Shown piece after piece: positions 24,601 through 36,600 of a stretch of DNA of 64,000 nt. Below the pieces are notes generated by a model that saw nothing but the letters and a program-made list of their open reading frames with translations, was not told where the DNA came from and did not search any database. The translations under genes were made by a program, and so were the position numbers. Origin of the DNA: Alisma plantago-aquatica (taxonomy: Eukaryota > Streptophyta > Magnoliopsida > Alismatales > Alismataceae); the NCBI GenBank assembly GCA_963693085.1, contig OY856410.1:881937335-882001334 (forward strand). The letters are read 5' to 3'. Within the stretch, counting starts at the first letter, position 1. Every line of letters begins with the position of its first letter.

Positions 24601-27600
24601 GTTTTTGTTTTACTAAGGCCACAGTACGAATAATTCTGCCTGTGTATCTGTTTGCAGTGTGGTTGAAAGAGAGCTTGGACTATTGTTTTCAAAGCAGAAG
24701 GGAGCTGGCATGAAATCTACACTAGAAAGAAATAGAAATAAATTTCACATGCTTGTTGAAGATATTAGAGAAGGAATTCTTGTAAGTCTTGTGAAATTCA
24801 GAATTTTGATATTACAATCTAATATGTATTGATATGGTAGGATGGCAAGAATGTGGTGTTATAGTTCAAGCCATCTAGATTTAATATGGAAATAGTGTAG
24901 TATTGTCTGTTGTATGTCTCATATGCTTGCAAATATTTTTTTCTCACTGGACAATTGAGGATAGTTACATTACACTATACGTGTAGAAGCAAAATTTCTG
25001 CAACGATAAAATGCAACTTTTGGTCGGTTGAACCCAGCCTTGACCATACTTAATTGCCTGACTTGACTCTCTCAAACTGTCAAACACATGTTCGATGCAA
25101 CAAACCTTTATGAACTTATGTTGGCATCAATAGAGATAGCAACTTTCCATAGGCACATCATGACAGAATAAACTCTGTACTTAAGCTTTTGATCAATGTA
25201 CAATTACGAGCAGTATCCTTTTTCCATCATGATTATATACTAAATTCTACCCATGGTTCCAGCCTTTAACAACTGGGGGTGGGCATACTTCGATTTGGTC
25301 CACTTTGAACAATAAACATACCCTTTCTAATCCGTTCAAAAGCTCTCGAAACTGAAGTAATTCTAAATATTCCCAAAGAAAACGGAAACCAACCACTTAA
25401 ATGTGTAGTTTGCTTCAGTTTGGTTTGGTTTCAAACCTATATGCTACTTTAGAAACTAGAAATTTGTTGTCAAAGGAGATGTTTGACATGCGTATGGTAG
25501 TGTATTGTCGATTTTATTTGAGAATCAAATCATTGTATACACAATACAGATAGTATATCACAATTATATATAAATAGTTTATACAGATAGTATATCATAA
25601 TTATGTGTAAATCTATGAATAGTTTAGTAATGGCCGATTATACTATATAATATATCACATTGTTGGAGTACAATAAACCATACCTCTTGACTTCTAATCC
25701 TCCTTTATAGAGGATACTGTAAGTTCTTTGTGGCTAAGCTAATTGATATCCTAGTTATTCACAAATGACATCATCATCATCATTATCATCACCGTCATTA
25801 TGATGATGATAGCCTCATTCAACCATATTTGGGATCAACTACATGTATCCTTCTTTTCCATTCAGCTCAGTTATGGGTCATTTTCTCCAACAAAAAAGTA
25901 ATTACAGCTAATCATGTCATAAAAAGTGTGATATGTTTATGGACGGCGGTCAGCCGACCACCAGCCCTCCTTAATCAGGGCTTAATATGGCTACCTTTGC
26001 ACCGAGGCGGAGTTCACATAATATATCATCATAAGTTGTAATATTTATAGCAAAATACAAATACACACATCATTTCAGTTCATCCTAGTTAAAACACGCC
26101 TTCAAACCAAACAAAACCAAACCCGCTATTCATTGATTAGAAGTCTTACAATCTAAATCAAATCATTTTCCTCACTTAGACCAATCAGTTTTGTTTGGTT
26201 TTGTTTAGTGGTCTGCTTCGTGTTTTTCCCAACTCTATTATCAACTAGTTTTTGTTTCTTGTTTCTGTAAGTAACAACATGATATCCTAGCAAAAATGCA
26301 AACAACAAAATAGAAGGCATGGACATAAAATAAGCATTCTTTTAAAGAGTCACCCATCCTGTAAATTGGTTTTCTAAAACCGAAGTGATGCAAATGGTAG
26401 CCCAATGAGTCATGTGCATCTCCACAAATTTGAGTGACTGTTACAGTGACATTGAACTTTGTGTCTCTTCATAGTTATATATAACCTAGGAGACATAGAC
26501 ACATACACCAGACACGAAGATTTTGGAAAATATTGGACACGTTCACGACGTCGGACAAGGAAAAAAGTACATATATACATATGAGCCTGTATGTATAAAT
26601 AATTAATATAGAAACACAAAATAATCTACAATACTTCAAAGAAAGTCAAAACATATTTTCTAATTCAAAAAAAAATACACGTGTGTGTGGAGTCATGTGT
26701 CACTCAGAACTCTAGAGATAGCTAACTCATTTTCCTATTCAAGAACAAACACAGATAAAGAATACAATTAACCACGATATCTTCACATATAAGTCAAGCC
26801 TATTGTAACGTCTCAAGATTTGAGGCCTTCGATAAAATGATCTTAAAAGGAATGATTGGACTAGCCATATCACCAAGGTGCACCTCCTTTTCAGGGAGCC
26901 CATAGCTAAAGAACTCTATGGTTAAGCGTGCTCAGCCCAGAGTAGTACTAGGATGGGTGACCAATCGGGAAGTTTATCCTGGCTTGCGCATGAGTGAGGA
27001 TAAAACACATAATTAAGGCTAGTGAAGGTCTATGGGGTCAGTCGTCATTCCTGAAACTTTACTAGAGCCTTGGGTAGTGGGCCTAGGCATTACAAATGGC
27101 ACCAAAGTCAATTCCCGTACAGTAGGTGGGGCCTACTTGGGCTTGTGGCATGCCAGTCTTTGAGTCATGCGGTCCATGCATGTTGGAAAGGACTATCCTA
27201 GTTGATGAAGCCACCCTTACACTGTAGCCGTAGTCGGGAGCTAGGTGTACATGGGCCATTTGGGTCTGTACTGAAATGGGGATGGATTATGAGGCTATAT
27301 AGTTGAGCCTTGACGAGGACGTCAAGAGTCTAAGTGGGGGAGATTGTAATGTCCCAGGGCTTTGAGGCCTTGGATAAAATGATCTTAAAAGGAATGATTG
27401 GACTAGCCATATCACCAAGATGCACCTCCTTTCCAGGGAGCCCATAGCTAAAGAACTCTGTGGTTAAGCGTGCTCAACCCGGAGTAGTACTAGGATGGGT
27501 GACCAATAGGGAAGTTTATCCTGGCTTGCGCGTGAGTGAGGACAAAACGCGCAATTAAGACTAGTGGTGGTCTATGGGGTCAGTCGTCATTCCTAAAACT

Positions 27601-30600
27601 CTACTAGAGCCTGGGGTAGTGGGCCTAGGCATTACACCTATAGTGCAAATCACTATGAAAGCAAACCAACAATATATTCATAAATCAAAAGATGAACGAG
27701 ACCTACTATATTTTACAAAGAGTTGTAGTAACAAACTAACAATTTAAGAACACCGATGTTGAAGGCCTATGTATATTTGAGAACAACGAAAATTTAAATT
27801 AGTGGTGAGAAAAAGGAGGAAGAGGATGCATATAAAATAAAAAAGTGAAGAGGAGGGAGATGAGACGAGAACGACATAGGAGAAGAGGACATATGTCGGA
27901 TCATAGTTTCATTAAATTTGTGGTGGTGTACGAGGATGGCTTGTATTGAAGTAGTTGATGGAAGAGGAGTGGAAGGTAACAATAGACATAGCGGAGGTTG
28001 TGTGCTACTATTAGACATATTTTTGTGGTGGTGAGGAAGGGGAGGAGACCATCAAGGGAGCATCAGGAAGTAGAGGGGAAGACATGTAAGAAAAAGGAAG
28101 AAGAGGATGGAATGACGAGGAGAAAATGAGGTAGAACAAGGACACTTCTGGGCGTGGTTGTGGTGGCCGAACTTGATATGTTCCTGACACAGACACACTA
28201 TGGATACATTTTGCACGTGTCTGTAGTGTGTCCAGGAACATCCATGATGTGTCCAAGTTTGACGCATATTGAGGACGATCATGACAACCTTAAGGAAGTG
28301 TCCGCGCTTCTAAATATCTAACAATATCCTAACATTCAATATCTCAGGACGAATTTCTCAATTTCATCATCCTCATCCCCCCCCAATCAAGGAACAAGGT
28401 ATCTGATATCGATGTTATATTGATAGCGTGGAAGTATGTATTTACCAGTATATCGACGAAAGTTTTCAACAAATGCAATCTTGGTCATTCTGACCCCAAA
28501 ACAAATGAATTATGTCATTAAATTTACTACTGTAATCTCTACATCTGGATGCATCATATTATGCTCTAAATTTTATGTTGGATATGTGGAGGGGGTCCAT
28601 GTGGGAGGCAAGGAAACATGGCGTTTCTGGGGGTTTCAATGAAGGATTTTGATGACAAGATGTAGGGATTATGTTTTGAAATTTTCCTAGCACAATCCAT
28701 AAACTTAAATACACACTTAAGCAAACGTCATATGTTCAATATACAAGGGGGTCCTTCATGTATTATTTGAGTAAAGGGAATGTCTGAAGGAAGCTAGAAT
28801 GTAAATATTTCTATTATTAGATATTTAGAGTCTACTTGGTTCAAGTATGTATACGTCAATTAATTAGATGTTAGTTGATTTTAATGAAAGAAAAGTCCAA
28901 ATAGCATGGTGGATTTGGTATTGTCGTGGTTGACCTCCTCTTCTTGGTGGTGACAACATGCCATGTTTGATGTGATTAACAGATTCTTCTCATCCAGTGT
29001 AATTTCTATAAACCTAGGTAAATGTCTCTATATGCATCATATTAGATTCTGAAAGAAAATCCACCATGGTTTTCTCTTGCTCTTCTTCAAAGTTCAAAGT
29101 CAATATGTGACTGTGGCAATTGACTTCAAAACTGTAAAGGAAGTTGGGCAACATCACTAATGTGACACAAGGAAGCATGGACACATTTCTAGACACAGAC
29201 ACATGCACCGACACAAACACGTCAATTTTCTAAGATATAGGACACGGAAACACGGCTCTAGATGAGGGGATTTTTTTTTAATATATATAAATGTGTGTAT
29301 AATGTATGTATTTATATGTGTATATGTATGCATTTCTAATGTATGCATCTAATTTTTTTGAAAAATCATCTAGAATTATGTATATATTGGTATGTATAAT
29401 AGTATATGAATTTAAAGTATGCGTGTCTTTGTGTATGCAGTAGAAATAACATGAAGTAGATACCTAACTGTTGCATTACTTTGAGTAGATATAGCAGAAT
29501 TCCAGAAAAGATAAATGACGGTATGATTGTACACCAATATGAATCTGCATCTGTTTGTATAGTAAGAAAATATAAAATATCTACCTAACTGTTGCATAAC
29601 TTGCATTACTTTCAATCAATATAGCAGAATTTCACATATAGTAAATGACTTTGCATTACTCCATCAATCAATTTATTAGATCAATATGTGATCTATGATA
29701 TCTAATTTATCTTGGACTTTACACGTTGAATCTTTTTAAGATATTTTATATGCAATCCAAGTTATGTTACAGCTTTGTGTTACATTTTCTCAATGATAAG
29801 TATAGTTGAATAGCAGCTGTACAATCAAAATTTACTCAGAAATAAGTTGCTGCAGCAGCTGCAGCTACACAGATGTGTCCACAAAGTGTTCGGGCCGTGT
29901 CCATGAAGTGTCGGGGCTGCAAAAATGGACCAAGATGGACAGGACATGTCATGATCGTATCCGGGAAGTGTCCGTGTCCAAAACGTGTCCGACACGGACA
30001 CGGGGGCTTTATAGAAGTGTCCTTGCTTCCTAGATGTGACACCATGTTACTTATCCATCATTTAGTACCACATGATCTTGATATGTGGTAGTGAATCCCC
30101 CCAGGTCTCATTCACAATAGTGGGATAAATTTAAAAGGCATAATCACCATGCACACCATATGCTTGTTGTGGTGATGGGATAGTATAAGAAGCGTATTTA
30201 CCATGTTGACCGCGTCCATGTTTGAAATATGCATAGCAAGTGCCATTTGTAGACATATATATGATTAGAAAAGTAAAAAAAATATACTTTTTTACAATAA
30301 TTGTTTATCTATGTTGCTAATTAGTGCATTCTCTTCCTTTGTATGCTAAATAATTTTGTTAATAACAACGACATATATATGATTAGAAAAGTAAAAAAAA
30401 AATACTTTTTTACAATAATTGTTTATCTATGTTGCTAATTAGTGCATTCTCTTCCTTTGTATGCTAAATAATATTGTTAATAAGAACATATGTATAATAA
30501 CTTATGACTAAGAATGATTGAGCATAACTATTGTATTCAGTGGAGTATTTAGGTATATATTATCCATGTAATGTATATTTAGAGATAGTGTTGTAGATCT

Positions 30601-33600
30601 ACAATCACATACCATTAGGAAGAGATATGAAGTAGTAGATTGTGGAATATTTGCATTTTAAAGCTTTTTTGGATGAATTTATATTTTAATTAAGATAGAT
30701 GAGGTGTAAGTGAGAGAAAATAATCGAAAGTATAATAACTATTTGAACTCCAATCATAGGAATTCCCCTATCCCCTATCTCTCAAATAACTAAATCATGC
30801 TCACACACTCAGAATTGGGCTTTTCTATCAGCATGCTAGCATATTTTGTCATATTTAGCGGTTTTTGGCAAAACTCGTGCTATACCCATCCTTATACCAT
30901 AATCTGCGGTCCTAATAATATGCTCATAGAATATCGTATTTGATGGTTTCAACATCGAAATTTCGAGTGGAAAAATCTCATCTGTATCCCCGATTAAAAC
31001 CTCAGTTCAATGGGACCATGAATGTGTATTTCCCCTGAAATTTAATTTAGCTTAATAATTACATTGCATCTTACATCCTTGTTAAGAAAGAATGTTGATA
31101 TTTGCTTCTAGCCACTATAATAGTAAAAAAGTAATGTAACTACATATGTATACTGTAAACTGTTTCATTAAGATAATAGATTGTTTGGAGAAATAAAATT
31201 CCTAAAATCATCACAGTCTACATCTAATCCTCATTCCTACATGGATCCTTCTTTTCCCTTGAGTATATTATGGGGCATATTCTTATCAAGTTGTAAAGAT
31301 TGTAAATATCTTCTTCTATGATCTTCCAAAGTAAATTTAAGTATGCCTCTTACTCTTGTGACTATGCTCTTTGACCATATAAAATGACTTCAAATTGGTT
31401 CATTTGTTAGTGTACGTTGTACTTGCTCATGCCATCTGTGGAGACCCTCACATAGTTTGTCCTCAATGCTCACCACTCCCACTTTACTCCTTATATAGTT
31501 CTTTGTCAATCAATCTTTCCTTGTCTTCCCACACATACATCGCCACACTTGCATTTCTTCCACATTCATCTTGTTGATACCTTGTTTCTTTAGTGTCCAA
31601 CATTTACTCCCATACAATACAGTTAGCCGTATAACTGTTTCATGAAACCTACTTTTCACTCCGAGAGGGATCTTTTGGACACAAACTACTGCATTTGCAT
31701 TCCATTTAATCCATCCTATTGTGATCCTATGCCACGCATCGTGTTAAACGTCACCATCCTTTCGTATAGTAGAACCCAAGTAACATATCACACTGTAGAG
31801 GAAGGATTTCACCTCTTTCTCATCCTATAAAGGACACACTAAGATTTTTTTTGACCTTTAAACCTATCAAAAGTGAGAAACTAAATCTAAGATTAGGGCT
31901 CCTCTAGTTCCTCATCGTATGAGGGGCTTGCTCCTTAGTCTTTCCAGTAGTAGTTCTTGACATAACACATGGTTTTCTTTTCCTTAATGACTACCACTAA
32001 ATATAGGTCTTTAAACTAGTCATCCATTGTATAAATCATGCCCATATAACTTGTTGAGGAAGTCTCTAGCCAAAATCTAATAAGAGCTATTCTCCCTCGG
32101 CCTAATCAAAGAAAGTAACATGCATTTAGGTTACAATGACATCTTGTGGGGGAGTGACTTCCATATCCACATAAAAAAACCCTAATCCTTTTTGACTCTC
32201 CTTGTCTCCATCATGCCCAAGGGGGTTTATCACCCATTTGTCAAGGTTGAGGAAGAAGTTTCCTTGGACCATTTTCCATTTAGCCCCTATCCAACAAAAG
32301 GACAAACACAATTCTTTAACAAAACCGCAATATTAGCATCTAGCAACATGTTGGTCAGCCTTAAACTAATACCCATCCTTCAGAAAGGGAGAACTGTCAC
32401 TTATGTCTGCAACGCCAAGAGAAGAGTTTAGAAAGTTTCTACTTACGCCTCTTTTCCCTCTAAATTGGAGACTCCCACTTTTTCTCATCTCCTTATCCTT
32501 TTCCATGTTACTCTTGGCCAAACACTCTGCCACATAGCCATCACCTTGTTGATACTTAGTTGTTCCTAGAATGTTGTCAAATGTTAGAAAAGAATTGGAT
32601 GGACGAGTGAAGCTCGACCACAACCTCCTTTGCTAATGAACAATCTACTACGAATGTGGAAAAGTTTTTTGGTAATGTAGGATTCTTAGGGTTCTTATCT
32701 CACACTCAACCTAGGGCCCTTGCATCTAAATCGAAGGGGAAGAGGCCTAGTGACTGATTATTATTTGAGATAGAGTACAATCTTTCTAATGGAATAATAA
32801 TAAAACCAATAGTCTCCAACGAGATTGTAACTAGGAAGCTCAACATCTTCATTGCAACTTCCTTTAGGTCTTCTTTCCTTATCATTAAATCAATATTTAG
32901 TTTTTGGGCGCTTCTTTCCTTACCTCCACAATCACCAGGATATATTAGCCCCTTTGTTCATCCTCAATAGAATTCTTGTAAACGACTCAAATCTATTATG
33001 GAGTTTCTCTAGACCAAAGAAGAGGATTGGGATCTCTAACTAGTAACACGGCCTTTGCATAACAACCTCAAGCTGCCTTGATTATTGGTTTCACCCAAGT
33101 CTTAATCCTAAACCACCCCCAAGGTGTAGACTAAAGAGGAAGAAGACCATTCATAGGGCTAGCATATTGCCTCTGTTTTCCCACCGTAAGTAATTTGCTA
33201 CTACACCTACATCGATTGTTCAGTCCTTTGTATTTGTGTTCCATTCAATTTCCTTACCCCACAGATCACCAAGATCTATTTTTTTTCACATACATTTTAG
33301 CACCATACTACTTTTGAGGTTGATCGCAGCTTATTGTACGATTGAGGTTAGAGGAATAGCTACAACCACTGATGTAGAAAGATGGTGAAGATGATGATGA
33401 TTATGACTTAACTATGGTCAACAAGGAGCCCATCACCGTGTTGCCAATTAGTCTCAGTAGCAATCATCATAGATGTGTATTTGCAACAAGAGGAGATCGT
33501 CACAACACAACTATTGATCTCCTCTCGTGCTACAAAAGACAAATGACCTATCATGGCTACTATAGGTCAAAACTCTAGAGAGCCCATCACCGAGTTGCCA

Positions 33601-36600
33601 ATTAGTCTCAATACTAATCGTCATAGATGTATAATTACAACTGAAGGAGATGGTTTGGACACAACTATTGATCTCTTGTCGTGCTACAAAAGACAAATGA
33701 CCTCTACATGGCCCTTGTCGGGCACCTATAGCTCAACAACTACAGGGATATCGACTTGACATCTCTTCAAAGCATGTATGTCTATGTTTTTGATTAAATT
33801 GCTTCATTATTGAAGGTCTTAGCAAGAGATCCACTACCTTGTCAGGAGCCCTACCACCATATCATAGCAAGCTCCAAACACCAAGTCCCAACTATGATCA
33901 TGTTAATTTTGGGTCTCACACATACTTCACTACCACTTTGCAAGACACTTTGAAAGATTTCATGGTGTAATTACTGCTTTTATAATGTACGAATAATAAG
34001 AATGTAATCATCTAACCATGTAAATGAGAATCTAATTAAACTCACGTAGACTTAATTCTAGAGATTTAAATGGAATGCATTCTTAATATCAAGTTCTTTT
34101 TATTACTATTCCAATCTCTATATCTTAGGCCTTGTTTCATTTAGGTTGATAAAAGGCCAAAGTTACATTATCTGTCATAGAGGCAAATGTAGGAAAATGG
34201 GTCTTATCTGTTAAATATCGACTTTATGGACAAGCTGACTTAAGGCTCTTCTAATTGTGAAAGGTTACACCAAAATATAATGTCGATTTCTTTGAAGTAT
34301 CCTCAATGTCACTACCCACTTCTGTTTGTATCTTACTATCCTTTTTTTGTGAATCAAAATTGGTCTCAAAACACCTTCCTGTATGATGACCTGGAATAAA
34401 TGATTTATATAGAGCAATCACCTAAGTTTATCTTTTAGGAGCATTCAGGAAAATTAGGTAGGACAAAGAAACCTGTTTATGAATTTAAGTAGAGCTTGTG
34501 TAATGGTTTGAAAAGATTTCTCAGGTGTGAATTACATTTAGAGTCGTAAGATCCCACTATGTCTTCTCAATGTTTGAAAAGAATGTTATCCATAAATGGT
34601 TTGGTCCTTATTGTGTGGATGATATTGCGTTTTCTAAGAGTGATACAATGTGTACACCAAGAAGTACCTATAAAATAAGGATCCACTACCTTGTCACTTG
34701 TCAGGAGCCCTGCCACCATATCATAGTAAGCCCCAGACCCCCAAGTCTCAACTATGATCATGTTTATTGTGGGCAAAATATTGGTCCGACGCATACTTCA
34801 CTACCACTTTGAAAGCTTTCATGGCACAATACTACTTTTGTATTATATAAATGATAAGAATGGATTCATCTAACCATGTAAATTAGAATCTAATTAAACT
34901 CATAGATTTAATTTTAGAGATTTGAGACAAAACAGATTTGGGAAGTGTAGGGTTACACAATGTGTGTACTGTGTACCCTCATATATATATTAGTAGAACA
35001 ATTACATGTAGGTCCAAATAGAAAGGTAAATTAACAGAATAGTAAATAAAGACATATATTAACACTCCCCCTCAAGTTGGAGCATAGATATCAATCATGC
35101 CCAACTTGTCCACAAGCGAGTTGAAATGTTTCTTGGCCACCAACTTGGTAAACATATCAACAACCTGATCTTCTGAGCGAGTGGAAGGAGTGTAGATCTT
35201 GCAGATAAGATAGTCTCTCGAATGAAATGACAATCAACTTCTTTGTGCGCTCATGATATACATGATTATTAGCAATGAAGATAGCAACTTTATTGTCAGA
35301 GTGCATAGGGATATCAACAGAAGATTCAACCCCGAAGTCTTTCAGAAGAGATTGTACCCATAGGAGCTCACAAGCAGTGTGGGCCATTGCCCTGTATTCA
35401 ACTTCAGCACTAGATCTGGCAACAACATTTTGTTTTTTACTTCTCCAAGTGACCAGATTACCTCCAACATAAGTACAGTAGCCTGAAGTAGATTTTCTAT
35501 CAATCTTATTTCCAACATAATCAGAATCAGAGTAGCCTTCCAGAGAATAGTGTCCATGCTTTCTATAGTAGATGCCTTTGCCAGGTGATTTCTTAAGATA
35601 TCTTAGAATATTACAGAGAGCATCCCAGTGACACTGTCTAGGCTTATCCAGGTACCTGCTAAGAAGACCAACTGCATTAGAAATATCGACTCTAGTAACA
35701 GTCAGATAGATCATCTTACCAATCAGTCTCCTATATTTTTTACTGTTTGGAAACATAGGAGAAGAATCATCATCCCAATTAATATTGGGATCCAGAGGAG
35801 TATCAGCAGGACGTGCACCAAGCATCCCGGTCTCCTGTAACAGATCTAGAACATACTTCCTCTGAGATAAAACAAGAGCATTAGAAGTCTTAGATACCTC
35901 AATGCCCAGAAAATATCGTAGCCTCCCCAGATCTTTAGTAGCAAAATGTTTGCACAAATGTGCTTTAGTGGCCTGAATCTCAGAATGATCGCTGCCAGAT
36001 AGAACAATATCATCAACATAAACAATCAGAATGACAATACCAGAAGGAGTATTTTTTGTAAAGATGGAATGATCAACCTGTGCCCTCAGAAAACCAAAAG
36101 CAGTCAGGATTTTACTCAGTTTATCAAACCATGCCCGGGGACTCTTCTTGAGTCCATAAATACATTTTTTTAACCTGCAAACTTTATGTGACTCCCCTTG
36201 AGCAACAAACCCAGGAGGTTGCTCCATATAAACCTCTTCTTGAAGATCCCCATACATGAAGGCATTTTTAACATCCAGTTGAATAAGAGGCCAATTAAGG
36301 TTAATAGAAATAGAAAGAAGAATTCTGACAGAGTTAAGTCTGGCAACAGGCGAAAACGTCTCAAAATAGTCAATTCCATAAGTTTGAGAATACCCTTTTG
36401 CAACTAGTCGTGCCTTCAGACGTTCCACTGTTCCATCAGGTTGATACTTTACAGCATAGACCCATCTGCAGCCAACAGGTTTGCACTCATGAGGTGGTTT
36501 CTCCCATCCAGTTTAACAGTAGTAACCTGGCGACGCAGATCCTCATGTGAAGATGCCATGACAGGCAGAGCACCAATCACCGACAGTGAGAAGAACAAGC

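Larger units (their letters stand above)
26486..28313. mobile_element. Mutator-like non-autonomous element, host of a nested Cassandra
   Basis: Inverted ends: CTAGGAGACATAGACAC on the left, and TTAGAAGCGCGGACAC read from the right. The 9-bp target copies are ATATATAAC (26477-26485) and ATATCTAAC (28314-28322), one mismatch. Subterminal zones repeat GGACAC/GTGTCC, as in the related element at 29169-30033. Without the nested Cassandra it would be about 1 kb. A 9-bp duplication fits the Mutator superfamily. No transposase is present. Confidence 0.7.

Noticed and set aside
25262..26260. A clearly bounded hAT element around the GTTTGGTTT inverted words
   Set aside because: The ends are only loosely inverted and no convincing target duplication was found. 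It is kept as a low-confidence call only.
26896..27535. 5S rRNA genes
   Set aside because: The 5S-like stretches sit inside Cassandra LTRs with target duplications and carry many differences from functional 5S. They are promoter-derived retroelement parts.
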